64,000 nt of DNA from an uncultured Amphritea sp. (GCF_937127095.1 NZ_CAKZLP010000060.1:1-64000), one strand, 5' to 3'; positions 25,629 through 35,242 are shown, numbered from the stretch's first letter. Numbers and translations are program-made. Notes: a model not told the origin generated them from the letters alone.

Positions 25629-28171
25629 GCAAAACAAAACTGGTTATCGCCGGAAACGGCATGGTTGGCCATCAGTTTCTTCAAAGCCTGGCAGACAGCG
25701 GCCGCTTACATGATTTCGACGTCACCGTCTTTTGCGAAGAAACCCGGCTGGCCTATGACCGGGTGCATCTGAGCGCTTACTTCTCCGGTGCAACCGCAGA
25801 AGATCTGGCGATGGGGAATGCTGACACCTACCGTAACTGGGGACTGACTGTACTCACCGGTGAAACCGTCACCGGGATCGACAGAGAATATAAATCGGTA
25901 ACCACCGATAAAGGCCGCGAACTGAGCTACGACAAGTTGGTGCTGGCAACCGGGTCCTATCCGTTTGTGCCTCCGGTTCCCGGTCATGACCGCCCGCAGT
26001 GCCTGGTGTATCGAACCATTGATGATCTCGATGCCATCGCCGCCGCCGCAAAAAACTCTAAAATCGGCACCGTGGTTGGGGGTGGTTTGCTGGGTCTGGA
26101 AGCGGCTAAAGCGCTAACCGATCTGGGACTGGAAACCCATGTGGTGGAGTTTGCTCCACGTTTGATGGCCGTGCAGCTGGATAACGGTGGCGGCGCGATG
26201 CTACGGCAGAAGATCGAAGCACTGGGTGTGAAAGTGCATACAGAGAAAAATACTCAGCTGATCGATGCTGGTGAGCAGTGTTTCCACAAGATGAACTTTG
26301 CCGATGGTGAAGTGCTGGAAACCGACCTGATTCTGTTCTCTGCCGGCATCCGCCCCCGTGACGAACTGGCGCGTCAGAATGGTCTGGAGGTCGGTGAGCG
26401 TGGCGGTATTGTGATCAACAACGTCTGCCAGACCTCTGACCCGTCTATCTACGCCATTGGTGAGTGCGCCCTGTGGAACAAGCAGATCTTCGGCCTGGTC
26501 GCACCCGGCAATCAGATGGCGAAAGTGGCGCTGTCTCATCTGCTGGATGGCAGCGATAGTTTCACCGGCGCCGATATGAGCACCAAACTGAAACTGATGG
26601 GGGTTGATGTCGCCAGCATCGGCGATGCCCACGGCAATACGCCGGGATCACGCAACTACACCTTTGTCGATGAGCGTGCCGAAGTTTACAAAAAACTGGT
26701 GGTGTCAGAGGATGGCAAAATTCTGCTGGGCGCTATTCTGGTGGGCGAAGCTGAACAGTACGGCACCCTGCTGCAATATATGCTCAACGGTATTCACCTG
26801 CCGGAATACCCGGACACCCTGATTCTGCCCAACCGGGGCGACGACAAACAAACCGGCCTGGGGGTTGCCGCACTGCCAGAAACCGCGCAGATCTGTTCCT
26901 GCCATGATGTCAGCAAAGCCGATGTCCGCATGGCGCTGGATAGTGGCTGTTGCACTCTGGCCGATGTCAAAGGCGCCACCAAAGCGGCCACCGGCTGTGG
27001 CGGTTGCTCTGCCCTGCTAACCGATCTGGTGAATCACGAACTGGAAGAGATGGGTGTCGAAGTTAACCGCGACCTGTGCGAACACTTCCCCTATACCCGT
27101 CAGGACCTCTATAACATCATCCGCATCGAAGAGATCCACAGCTTTGATGAACTGCTGGAAAAACATGGCCGTGGTCACGGTTGTGAAATCTGCCGTCCAG
27201 CGGCGGGTAGTATTCTGGCCTCCTGCTGGAACGATTATATCCTGACGGAAAACAACGTCAGCCTGCAGGACACCAACGACACCTTTATGGCGAATATGCA
27301 GAAGGATGGCACCTATTCGGTGGTGCCCCGGGTGGCGGGCGGCGAAATCACCGCCGATAAGCTGATCGTGCTGGGTCAGGTAGCGAAGAAATATAACCTC
27401 TATAGCAAGATTACCGGCGGCCAGCGGGTCGACCTGTTTGGTGCCCGGCTGGAGCAACTACCGGATATCTGGCAAGAGCTGATCGACGCTGGCTTTGAAA
27501 CCGGGCACGCCTACGGTAAATCGCTGCGTACTGTTAAATCCTGCGTTGGCAGTACCTGGTGCCGCTTTGGTGTGGATGACAGTGCCGGTCTGGCGATCGA
27601 TCTGGAGAACCGTTACAAAGGTCTGCGCGCACCGCACAAAATCAAATTTGCGGTGTCCGGCTGCACCCGTGAATGTGCTGAAGCACAGAGTAAGGATATC
27701 GGCGTGATCGCCACCGAAAAAGGCTGGAACCTCTACGTCTGCGGTAACGGCGGCATGAAGCCCCGCCACGGTGACCTGTTTGCCACCGACCTCGACCGGG
27801 ACACACTGATCCGTTACATCGACCGCATCCTGATGTTCTACATCAAAACCGCCGACCGTCTGCAGCGCACCTCCGTGTGGATGGAAAACATGGAGGGTGG
27901 TCTGGACTACCTTCGCCAGGTAATTATCAGTGACACGCTGAACCTAGCCGAAGAGCTGGAGCAGCAGATGGATCATGTTGTCGATACTTATCAGTGCGAG
28001 TGGAAAACCACCCTGGAAGATCCGCAAGCACTGAAGCGGTTCCGCCATTTCGTTAACTCCGACGCCCCTGACAGCAACATTGTATTCGTCGAAGAACGCC
28101 AACAGATCCGCCCGGCGACCCCCCAGGAAAAAGCTGAAATCCAGGCTGAACCGATCAAACTGGTCAGCTGA
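25625..28171 (+). CDS. nirB: Nitrite reductase (NADH) large subunit
   Basis: Reduces nitrite to ammonium in the cytosol. Order of domains in 848 residues: FAD site (IAGNGMVGHQFLQSL), NAD site (VVGGGLLGLEAAKAL, about 145), BFD-type 2Fe-2S domain (CSCHDVSKADV...TGCGGC, about 420-460), ferredoxin-like half domains, and the siroheme/4Fe-4S site (CVGSTWCRFG and SGCTRECAEAQ, about 640 and 680). Length matches family NirB. Starts inside the preceding stop codon and is 15 bp from nirD. All cofactor-binding cysteines look present. Confidence 0.96.
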   Translation: MSKTKLVIAGNGMVGHQFLQSLADSGRLHDFDVTVFCEETRLAYDRVHLSAYFSGATAEDLAMGNADTYRNWGLTVLTGETVTGIDREYKSVTTDKGRELSYDKLVLATGSYPFVPPVPGHDRPQCLVYRTIDDLDAIAAAAKNSKIGTVVGGGLLGLEAAKALTDLGLETHVVEFAPRLMAVQLDNGGGAMLRQKIEALGVKVHTEKNTQLIDAGEQCFHKMNFADGEVLETDLILFSAGIRPRDELARQNGLEVGERGGIVINNVCQTSDPSIYAIGECALWNKQIFGLVAPGNQMAKVALSHLLDGSDSFTGADMSTKLKLMGVDVASIGDAHGNTPGSRNYTFVDERAEVYKKLVVSEDGKILLGAILVGEAEQYGTLLQYMLNGIHLPEYPDTLILPNRGDDKQTGLGVAALPETAQICSCHDVSKADVRMALDSGCCTLADVKGATKAATGCGGCSALLTDLVNHELEEMGVEVNRDLCEHFPYTRQDLYNIIRIEEIHSFDELLEKHGRGHGCEICRPAAGSILASCWNDYILTENNVSLQDTNDTFMANMQKDGTYSVVPRVAGGEITADKLIVLGQVAKKYNLYSKITGGQRVDLFGARLEQLPDIWQELIDAGFETGHAYGKSLRTVKSCVGSTWCRFGVDDSAGLAIDLENRYKGLRAPHKIKFAVSGCTRECAEAQSKDIGVIATEKGWNLYVCGNGGMKPRHGDLFATDLDRDTLIRYIDRILMFYIKTADRLQRTSVWMENMEGGLDYLRQVIISDTLNLAEELEQQMDHVVDTYQCEWKTTLEDPQALKRFRHFVNSDAPDSNIVFVEERQQIRPATPQEKAEIQAEPIKLVS

Positions 28172-28186
28172 AACGAGGACGATAAG

Positions 28187-28522
28187 ATGACTACACACGC
28201 CCACTGGACTGCCGTATGCAGCCAAAACAAACTGGTGCCCGATTCAGGTATCTGTGCCCTGATAGATGATCAACAGGTTGCCCTGTTCTATGTCAAAAAA
28301 GAGCAGGCCGTGTTTGCCATTGCCAACCATGACCCGTTCAGCCAGGCGAATGTGCTGTCACGGGGCCTGATCGGCTCTAAAGGGGATAACCTGTTTGTCG
28401 CCTCACCGGTTTATAAACAGCATTTCTGTCTTAAAACCGGTCGCTGTCTGGATGATGAAACCACCCAGATTCAAACCTGGCCTGCCCGGATTGAGAATGG
28501 GCTGGTCGAAGTCTTTTTCTAA
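28187..28522 (+). CDS. nirD: Nitrite reductase (NADH) small subunit
   Basis: A 111-residue Rieske-fold partner of NirB. It has the beta-sandwich pattern of NirD (ALIDDQQVALFYVKKEQAVF, then NHDPFSQANVLSRGLIG and PVYKQHFCLKTGRC) but lacks the paired Cys-x-His motifs, as usual for NirD, so it carries no cluster. Its ATG follows an ACGAGGA ribosome site 15 bp after nirB. Confidence 0.93.
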   Translation: MTTHAHWTAVCSQNKLVPDSGICALIDDQQVALFYVKKEQAVFAIANHDPFSQANVLSRGLIGSKGDNLFVASPVYKQHFCLKTGRCLDDETTQIQTWPARIENGLVEVFF

Positions 28523-28563
28523 AGCTCTTTTTTTCAAACAACGTCACCCAGGAAATCGTATCA

Positions 28564-31236
28564 ATGACCACGGCAATCAGCCCGGAAACCTGCGAGGTAA
28601 AAACCACCTGCCCTTACTGTGGAGTGGGCTGTGGTGTTAATGCCAGGGTCAGTGATAACCGGCTGATTGCAGTCAGCGGCGACAAGCACCATCCGGCCAA
28701 CCTCGGCCGTCTCTGCGTCAAAGGCTCAGCCCTGCATGAGACCACAGACCTGCAGGGAAGATTGCTGCAACCACAGATTAAGGGACAACCCGCGTCATGG
28801 GAACAGGCAATCAATAAAGTCGCCCAGTGGTTTAAGGAGATCATCGCAGAACATGGCCCCGACTCAGTAGCGTTGTACCTTTCAGGCCAGATTCTCACCG
28901 AAGATTATTACGTCGCTAATAAGCTGATGAAGGGCTTTATCGGCTCGGCTAATGTCGATACCAATTCCCGCCTCTGTATGTCCTCCGCAGTGGCGGCCCA
29001 CAAGCGGGCATTCGGTGCCGACCTGGTGCCCGGTTGCTATGAAGACCTGGAGCTGACCGATCTGTTGCTACTGGTCGGCTCGAATACTGCCTGGGCACAT
29101 CCGGTGGTCTATCAACGGATTGTGGCGGCCAAAAAAGCCCGTCCAGAGATGAAGATTGTGGTGATCGACCCTCGTCAGACCGCCACCTGCGATATTGCCG
29201 ATCTGCATCTGTCACTCAAACCCGGCAGCGACGGTTATCTGTTTACCGGCCTGCTGAGTTATCTGGCGGACAACAGTGCCCTGGATGCCTCCTTTATCAA
29301 CAACCACACTGAAGGCTTTGACAACGCCCTGCTGGCGGCGAATCAGCTGACCGGCAGTGTGGCAGAATCCGCCCAACTATGTGGTCTGAATAAGACCGAT
29401 CTGGGTCAGTTATATGACTGGTTTAGCCGCACTGAAAAAGTCGTCACCCTGTTCTCTCAGGGGATCAATCAGTCCTCCTCCGGCGTCGATAAGGGCAATG
29501 CGATCATCAACTGTCATCTGGCCAGCGGCAAGATAGGCAAACCGGGTGCAGCGCCCTTCTCCATTACCGGGCAGCCGAATGCGATGGGTGGCCGGGAGGT
29601 CGGCGGGCTGGCCAATCAGCTGGCGGCACACATGGATTTCAGTGATCCCGCCAATATCGAACTGGTTGAGAGCTTCTGGGAAGCACCGCAGATCGCCCGT
29701 AAAGAGGGCCTGAAAGCGGTGGATATGTTTCAGGCTGTCCATGATGGGCACATCAAAGCGATCTGGATTATCGGCACCAATCCGGTGGTCAGTATGCCGG
29801 ACGCCGATTTCGTCCGCGAGGCGCTGCAACGCTGCGAGTTAGTGGTGGTGTCCGATTGCATGGAGAAAACCGATACCACCGCCTGCGCCGATGTACTGCT
29901 GCCCGCCACCGGTTGGGCAGAGAAAGATGGCACTGTAACCAATTCCGAACGGGTGATATCCCGGCAGCGGGGCTTTCTTAAACCCGCTGGCAACAGCCGC
30001 CACGACTGGCAGATTATCACAGCAGTCGCCAGAGCGATGGGCTTTGAAGCAGGCTTTCGCTTCAGTTCACCCGGGGAGATCTTTGCCGAACATGCTGCAT
30101 TATCCGGCTTTCACAACAACGGCAAACGCTGCTTTGATATCTCGGGCCTGTCAGCACTTTCAGAACGCGAGTATGACCAGCTGAAACCGGTCAGATGGCC
30201 CTGTGTTAAAGGTGAAAAACACAATCCCGTCAGATTATTCAGTGATGGAGAGTTCAACACCCCCTCCGGCCGGGCGCGGATGTTGCCGATCATGCCGGCA
30301 GCACCGCTGAATCAGACCTCACCAGCGTACCCTCTGATTCTCAATACCGGTCGTATCCGTGACCAGTGGCACACCATGACTCGCACGGGCAAAGCCAGTC
30401 GACTGCTGAATCATATCGACCAGCCCTTCGTCGAGTTATCAGCGGATGACGCAGAGACATACGGAATCATTGAGAATGATCTGGTCGAGGTCGCCAGCAC
30501 ACAGGGGCGCTGTGTGGTTCGCTCAAAGATAGCCAAAGGACAATCAGCGGGCTCACTGTTTATGCCGATCCACTGGAACGCGCAGTTTGCCTCTCAGGCA
30601 CGGGTAGACAGTTTGTTTGCCTCGATAAAAGACCCTATCTCCGGTCAGCCAGAAGCTAAGCACTGCCCGGTCACTCTCCGTAAACTGAATACGGCTTGGC
30701 AGGGGGTGCTGATCAGCGATAAAGCGCTGACTGAGCTACCCTGTGAATATTGGTGCAAAGTGCCGCTGGAAAAGGGATTTCGATATGAACTCGCGGGCTT
30801 AACCCTGCCGCAAAACTGGCCCTCATGGCTGGAGAGTCAGCTTGAGATTGGCACTGACCGGATAGAACTGAACTCATCAAATAACTACCGTCTGGCCTGC
30901 TTTAACGCGCAACAGCCACAACTGCTGTTTTTCGCCTCCAGCGACAGGGTATCAACACAAGCACTGCCAAACAGCGCCTGGCTGAGTAAGCAGTTTACTC
31001 AGATCACCGGCACAGCGGCTCAACGGATGTCACTGCTGGCCGGAAAGCCAGTGGATAGCAGTGATGACGCTGGCGCTATCATCTGCAGCTGTTTTGAAGT
31101 GGGGGAAGACACCATTCGCCGGGCGATCAGTCAGGGAGCCAACTCCACCGAGCAGTTGGCAACGCAGCTGAAATGTGGCAGTAATTGCGGCTCTTGTCTG
31201 CCGGAGATCAGAGCGCTGCTCAGCTGGTTTCGTTAA
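28564..31236 (+). CDS. nasA: Assimilatory nitrate reductase, catalytic subunit
   Basis: Molybdopterin enzyme reducing nitrate to nitrite in the cytosol. The N-terminal 4Fe-4S site CPYCGVGCGVN (about 17-27), bis-MGD-binding core (SSAVAAHKRAFGAD, GTNPVVSMPDADFV, GWAEKDGTVTNSERV) and C-terminal molydopterin dinucleotide domain (about 590-720) are all visible. The last 60 residues are a BFD-type 2Fe-2S domain (CSCFEVGEDTIRRAI...CGSNCGSC), as in Klebsiella NasA. 890 residues, full length. No export signal. Its stop overlaps the convergent dgkA stop by four bases. Confidence 0.96.
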   Translation: MTTAISPETCEVKTTCPYCGVGCGVNARVSDNRLIAVSGDKHHPANLGRLCVKGSALHETTDLQGRLLQPQIKGQPASWEQAINKVAQWFKEIIAEHGPDSVALYLSGQILTEDYYVANKLMKGFIGSANVDTNSRLCMSSAVAAHKRAFGADLVPGCYEDLELTDLLLLVGSNTAWAHPVVYQRIVAAKKARPEMKIVVIDPRQTATCDIADLHLSLKPGSDGYLFTGLLSYLADNSALDASFINNHTEGFDNALLAANQLTGSVAESAQLCGLNKTDLGQLYDWFSRTEKVVTLFSQGINQSSSGVDKGNAIINCHLASGKIGKPGAAPFSITGQPNAMGGREVGGLANQLAAHMDFSDPANIELVESFWEAPQIARKEGLKAVDMFQAVHDGHIKAIWIIGTNPVVSMPDADFVREALQRCELVVVSDCMEKTDTTACADVLLPATGWAEKDGTVTNSERVISRQRGFLKPAGNSRHDWQIITAVARAMGFEAGFRFSSPGEIFAEHAALSGFHNNGKRCFDISGLSALSEREYDQLKPVRWPCVKGEKHNPVRLFSDGEFNTPSGRARMLPIMPAAPLNQTSPAYPLILNTGRIRDQWHTMTRTGKASRLLNHIDQPFVELSADDAETYGIIENDLVEVASTQGRCVVRSKIAKGQSAGSLFMPIHWNAQFASQARVDSLFASIKDPISGQPEAKHCPVTLRKLNTAWQGVLISDKALTELPCEYWCKVPLEKGFRYELAGLTLPQNWPSWLESQLEIGTDRIELNSSNNYRLACFNAQQPQLLFFASSDRVSTQALPNSAWLSKQFTQITGTAAQRMSLLAGKPVDSSDDAGAIICSCFEVGEDTIRRAISQGANSTEQLATQLKCGSNCGSCLPEIRALLSWFR

Positions 31237-31628
31237 AACAGCGCTTTGACGACATCCAGATAACCATTATCCCAGGCGACACCGGCCCACACCACCCAGG
31301 TCATATTGAGCATCATAAACACCGCAGCAGACCCCATATCTTTGGCCCGCCCCGCCAGTTCGTGGTATTCCGGCCCCCAGCGATCCACCACCGCCTCTAT
31401 CGCTGAGTTAACAATCTCAAACGCCAGCACCAGAAAACAGCAGGACAACAACAGTGCCAGCTGAATACCGGACTGAGCCAGCCAGAAAGCCGCGGGCAGC
31501 ATAACCACAAGCGCACAGACCTCATAGCGAAAAGCAGGCTCTTCCTGCCAGGCCGCTTTAATCCCCTGCATGGAATATTTCGTGGCAAAATAGAAACGTT
31601 TAACACCGGTACGCTTAATCTGATGCAT
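31233..31628 (-). CDS. dgkA: Diacylglycerol kinase
   Basis: Small inner-membrane enzyme that phosphorylates diacylglycerol for phospholipid recycling. 131 residues with an amphipathic N-terminal helix and three membrane helices. Family motifs: EEPAFRYEV (about 29), the active-site segment FEIVNSAIEAVVDRWG (about 70-84) and AKDMGSAAV (about 94). Convergent with nasA, with a 4-bp overlap of stop codons and no terminator between them. Confidence 0.95.
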   Translation of the reverse strand: MHQIKRTGVKRFYFATKYSMQGIKAAWQEEPAFRYEVCALVVMLPAAFWLAQSGIQLALLLSCCFLVLAFEIVNSAIEAVVDRWGPEYHELAGRAKDMGSAAVFMMLNMTWVVWAGVAWDNGYLDVVKALF

Positions 31629-31714
31629 CTGAATAGCAACTTTTAGTTTGCGAAGTCGGCATTAAAACATGAAAATAATGACACTACTATGGTCAGCGGG
31701 ACACTGTAACAAAG

Positions 31715-32401
31715 ATGCAAAAAACCACTGAATATCTGCGCCACCACCACGGTGGTGATGGCGATAAAGCCGCCGAAAAAACCGTTCAAAGCTACGCTAA
31801 AAATCATGATGCGGATTTTCGGCAGTTCTGGGACCGTCATTGCGCCGCGCATCTGTCTGATCAGGCATCAGTGATCGATCTCGGCTGCGGCACCGGCCTG
31901 TGGCTCAACGAACTGGCACAAACCTATCCACAGGCAAAACTGACCGGTTTTGAGCTGGCCCCCTACATGCTGAAGCGGATGGACAATCTGGCAACCAATG
32001 TAGAGATCATCAGTGATGACCTGAACAACCCTACAACCGAGTTGGCGGATAACTCGGTGGATATCGTTCTGGCGAATCTGTTAATACATGAACTGCACCA
32101 GCCGGTTACGCTGTTCTGTAAACTGCGCCGCTGGCTGAAACCCGGTGGCGTTTTCATCCTCTGCGATATGGTGCGCCAACCTTTGGCGGATTATCTGCAA
32201 CATCAATATGCCGATATCGACCTGGCGAGCCAGACACCCGACTACGACGTATTAGTGAACGCCTTTCAGCATTTTCAGGAGCATAATCGTTACCATCCGG
32301 ACGATCTCATACAGTTGCTGCAGCAGTGTGGATTTAAAATCGCCGCCGCCGATACCTTTAAAAATGGCCGTGCGGTCAGAATTGCTGCAATATCAGTTTA
32401 A
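31715..32401 (+). CDS. Class I SAM-dependent methyltransferase
   Basis: A 228-residue Rossmann-fold methyltransferase. Motif I is VIDLGCGTGLWLNEL (about 48-62), followed by the acidic strand end GFELAPYMLKRM and the motif IV/V region VDIVLANLLIHEL and WLKPGGVFILCDM. The N-terminus is histidine-rich (LRHHHGGDGDKA). Best fit is the Methyltransf_11/25 group; substrate unknown. The ATG lacks a clear Shine-Dalgarno site; 31757 (MAIKPPK frame excluded) offers no better start. Transcribed alone. Confidence 0.85.
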   Translation: MQKTTEYLRHHHGGDGDKAAEKTVQSYAKNHDADFRQFWDRHCAAHLSDQASVIDLGCGTGLWLNELAQTYPQAKLTGFELAPYMLKRMDNLATNVEIISDDLNNPTTELADNSVDIVLANLLIHELHQPVTLFCKLRRWLKPGGVFILCDMVRQPLADYLQHQYADIDLASQTPDYDVLVNAFQHFQEHNRYHPDDLIQLLQQCGFKIAAADTFKNGRAVRIAAISV

Positions 32402-32464
32402 AAACAAATGGTTTGAGTGCTATAGTTAGCGTCTGCGCAACCCGATCAGAGACTATTTTCAGCG

Positions 32465-32548
32465 CTGATTCAAGAGCTGGCTCAATTACTGACTTAAGAG
32501 CTGACTTAAGAACTGACTTAAGAACTGAATTAAGAACTGACCTTAAAA
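32465..32548. repeat. Seven tandem 12-bp repeats (CTGACTTAAGAA type)
   Basis: Seven consecutive 12-bp units; the central ones are near-identical (CTGACTTAAGAG, CTGACTTAAGAA twice, CTGAATTAAGAA) and the edge units degenerate. It lies about 125 bp upstream of the small coiled-coil gene, and two 12-bp units with the related core AACTGACCTT follow that gene. Confidence 0.85.
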
Positions 32549-32673
32549 ACTAGCAACAATAAACACCTCTCTGACAAGCTGTTGCGCAGTCTACCAAGGA
32601 TGTATTTTTGATCTGCAACCACTGCAGAAGCGTATGGAATAGATCGTTTCTCTCAGGAAAGTTAAAATATCCG

Positions 32674-32889
32674 ATGCTTAGTAATGAAGTAGATGAACAG
32701 CTGAGTCATCTCAGTCTGGAACAATTAAATAATCTGCTGGAAAAAGTTAAACTGAAAACCGCAGAAAAAAAGCAGGCCATCAAAGCTGCCAGTAAAGCGC
32801 CTCCCCGTACCCATAACGACATTCAGAAACTTGCTGAACTGCAGGGCCTCGATCTGAGTGGTCTGATGCGGGAAATATCAAGACGTTAA
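32674..32889 (+). CDS. Small coiled-coil protein of unknown function (H-NS-like size and composition)
   Basis: About 71 residues when started at the ATG at 32674. Residues 1-35 form an amphipathic helix with leucine heptads (LSHLSLEQLNNLLEKVKLKT), then a lysine-rich segment, then a short C-terminal helical part (NDIQKLAELQGLDLSGLMR). The layout recalls H-NS/MvaT-type oligomerisation segments, but no H-NS DNA-binding motif is visible, so I do not assign it. A longer ORF starting at 32608 carries CNHC near its start and cannot be excluded. Flanked by related 12-bp repeats on both sides. Confidence 0.6.
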   Translation: MLSNEVDEQLSHLSLEQLNNLLEKVKLKTAEKKQAIKAASKAPPRTHNDIQKLAELQGLDLSGLMREISRR

Positions 32890-32901
32890 CCGCCAACCAG
32901 G

Positions 32902-32925
32902 CCTTGTAACTGACCTTGTAACTGA
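32902..32925. repeat. Two tandem 12-bp repeats (CCTTGTAACTGA)
   Basis: Two exact copies directly downstream of the small coiled-coil gene, sharing the AACTGACCTT core with the upstream seven-unit array. Confidence 0.7.
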
Positions 32926-33002
32926 CCGCTGATAAAAATACTGCTCTACATAACTAATTTCTCAGTATGGTCTTGATGATAAACACGATAGACCATCAAA
33001 CA

Positions 33003-33039
33003 ACGACTTGATTTAATTAGACTCATTAAATCAAGTCGT
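33003..33039. promoter_or_regulatory. Perfect 15-bp inverted repeat upstream of the monooxygenase gene
   Basis: The arms ACGACTTGATTTAAT and ATTAAATCAAGTCGT are exact complements with a 7-bp spacer. No T-run follows on either strand, so an operator is more likely than a terminator. The rest of this 424-bp gap (32890-33313) holds a weaker inverted repeat (ATGGTCT...AGACCAT, 32967-32996), GC-rich REP-like debris near 33070-33160 and no clear sigma-70 promoter. Confidence 0.5.
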
Positions 33040-33313
33040 AAAATCGTAGCGACTCAAAAGCACAATACTGGCCGTCCGGACAGGGCATACCTGTGCCCGG
33101 AATAAATGATTGATGCCCTGCTCTGATCGCGGCCTCGCCGCTCGCTCGAGCGGCCCTGTTGATAGTCATCACTCAAGCGTCCCCATTTTTAGGGGACAAG
33201 CTCACTGAACTTATCCACGTAAACTCTCCATCATCAACAATTGATGAATGCCAACACCCGACATACAAAAACAATACTGGCCAGCGAATACGCCGAGCTA
33301 AGAGGATTATGTG

Positions 33314-35242
33314 ATGCAGTATCATCTCAATGGGTTTAAACCCGGCAACTACCAAATTGCAGACTCAGCCCGGCAACCCGCCGCTGCGCCACCGATTGTA
33401 AATATGCCCAAAGAAGTGGACGTTTTAATTGTCGGCTGTGGGCCTGCAGGCCTGGCGTTGGCAAGACAGCTATCAGAGTTCACAGACATTACAACCTGTA
33501 TCGTTGAGCAGAAACCCGGGCCGCTTCTATTTGGCCAGGCTGATGGTATCTCCTGTCGCACAATGGAGATTATGGAAGCCTTTAACAGCAGCGAACTGCT
33601 GGTTAAAGAGACCTATCAACTACACCAGAATGCATTCTGGGAGCCGGATGCCCAACACCCCGAGAACATTAAGCGTACCCACAAAGTGCGCGATGCACGA
33701 CTGGGTCTCTCCGAATTTACTCATGGGGTTGTTAATCAGGCACGGCTACACGATATCTTGCTCGAAGGCATGGCGAACTCGGTAACGCACCTTATTCCAC
33801 ATTATAACCGTCGGCTGCTTGAGCTGGAGGTTGATAAAAGTCTCACCCAGAATTTGAGTGCACACCCCATCAAGGCCACCTTTGAACGCAACGATGCAAC
33901 GCAATCATCCAGCGTCGAGACCATTAAAGCACGCTATGTTGTCGGTTGTGATGGTGCACGCAGTGCAGTGCGTAAAAACCTGGGAATTGAACTACAGGGC
34001 GACTCAGCTAACAAAGCCTGGGGCGTGATGGATGTTCTGCTGGTCACGGACTTCCCGGACATCCGGGTGAAGAGCTTTATCCAGTCCAGAGACAACGGCG
34101 CGGTAATGATCGTCCCCCGCGAGGGTGGCTACCTGGTCCGCCTCTATGTCGAGCTTGATCTGCTGGACAAGGGTCATAGAGCGTCCGAGCTTAATCTGAC
34201 TGTCGACAATATTATCGCCAAGGCGAAACTGATCCTGAACCCTTATCAACTGGAGGTTAAGGAAGTTGCCTGGTGGTCAATCTACGAAGTGGGTCAGCGT
34301 GTTGCTGAGAGTTTCGACGACACCCCGGCGGGTAACCCACAAGGCCTGATTCCGCGTGCGTTTGTGGCCGGAGATGCCTGCCATACACACAGCCCCAAAG
34401 GGGGTTGGGGGTTGAATACGTCGTTGCCTGACACCTTTAACCTGGGCTGGAAACTGGCCGCTGTGTTGCAGGGCAAGTCTGATCCACGGTTGCTGCAAAC
34501 CTATGAAGCAGAGCGTCGCAAAGTCGCCTTTATGCTGATCAATGCCGACCGTGAAATGTCAGCCCTGGTCGCCACGCGCCCAACGGCAAACAAGGATTCA
34601 CAGCCGGTCAAAAAGAGCACGGCAGATATTGAGCAATTCGTTGCCCGCCAGAATGGATTTATTGCCGGGACATCGATTAGCTACGATCAATCCTATCTCT
34701 GTACCGGTCACGAAAACCAGCACCTGGCAACCGGCTTTCATATTGGTGAACGCTTCCATTCAGCCGTTGCGGTTCGGGTGGCGGATGGCTGCCCGGTGCA
34801 CCTGGGCCACCTGAATAAAGCTGATGGCCGCTGGCGTCTCTTTATCTTTGGCAATCAGCAATCTCCTCTGGAGGCAACCTCCGACTCAGGCAGATTGGTC
34901 GACTTCCTGGCAAACGCTGAAACCTCACCGGTGCAGAAATATACGCCTGCAGGTTCGGACATCGACTCGGTGATTGATGTTTATGCAGTATTCCAGCAGC
35001 AAGATCTGTCAATCGAATCGATGCCTGAATTCCTCTGGCCTGCCAAGGGCAGGTATGGTTTGAGAGATTACGAAAAGATATTCCGCACTGACCAGGGTAT
35101 GGATATTTTTGAGCAGCGGGGTATCGATCGTGCCAGCGGTTGTATGGTGGTGCTGCGACCCGATCAGCATATTGCCACTATCGTCCCGCTGAATGCTCAT
35201 GATCAACTGAGTGCGTTCTTTAATGGTTTTATGATTTCATAA
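33314..35242 (+). CDS. FAD-binding aromatic monooxygenase (phenol 2-/3-hydroxybenzoate 4-monooxygenase family)
   Basis: Probably hydroxylates a phenolic ring using NAD(P)H and oxygen. The N-terminal FAD site is VDVLIVGCGPAGLALARQL (about 35-53). VVGCDGARSAVRKNLGIEL (about 215) is the DG motif, and FVAGDACHTHSPKGGWGLN (about 352) the GD motif. The C-terminal thioredoxin-like dimerisation domain spans about 460-642. Length matches MobA-type 3-hydroxybenzoate 4-hydroxylases and phenol 2-monooxygenases; substrate uncertain. I take ATG 33314 (AGAGG upstream) over the adjoining GTG 33311. A LuxR-type regulator lies next downstream. Confidence 0.85.
   Translation: MQYHLNGFKPGNYQIADSARQPAAAPPIVNMPKEVDVLIVGCGPAGLALARQLSEFTDITTCIVEQKPGPLLFGQADGISCRTMEIMEAFNSSELLVKETYQLHQNAFWEPDAQHPENIKRTHKVRDARLGLSEFTHGVVNQARLHDILLEGMANSVTHLIPHYNRRLLELEVDKSLTQNLSAHPIKATFERNDATQSSSVETIKARYVVGCDGARSAVRKNLGIELQGDSANKAWGVMDVLLVTDFPDIRVKSFIQSRDNGAVMIVPREGGYLVRLYVELDLLDKGHRASELNLTVDNIIAKAKLILNPYQLEVKEVAWWSIYEVGQRVAESFDDTPAGNPQGLIPRAFVAGDACHTHSPKGGWGLNTSLPDTFNLGWKLAAVLQGKSDPRLLQTYEAERRKVAFMLINADREMSALVATRPTANKDSQPVKKSTADIEQFVARQNGFIAGTSISYDQSYLCTGHENQHLATGFHIGERFHSAVAVRVADGCPVHLGHLNKADGRWRLFIFGNQQSPLEATSDSGRLVDFLANAETSPVQKYTPAGSDIDSVIDVYAVFQQQDLSIESMPEFLWPAKGRYGLRDYEKIFRTDQGMDIFEQRGIDRASGCMVVLRPDQHIATIVPLNAHDQLSAFFNGFMIS

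Noticed and set aside
32465-32548. CRISPR array
   Set aside because: The 12-bp units are contiguous with no spacers; no other repeat set in the window has repeat-spacer form and no cas gene was seen.
32674-32889. H-NS/MvaT family assignment
   Set aside because: Size and the coiled-coil start fit, but no DNA-binding signature is visible.
33003-33039. Intrinsic terminator of the small coiled-coil gene
   Set aside because: The stem is AT-rich and no T-run follows on either strand.
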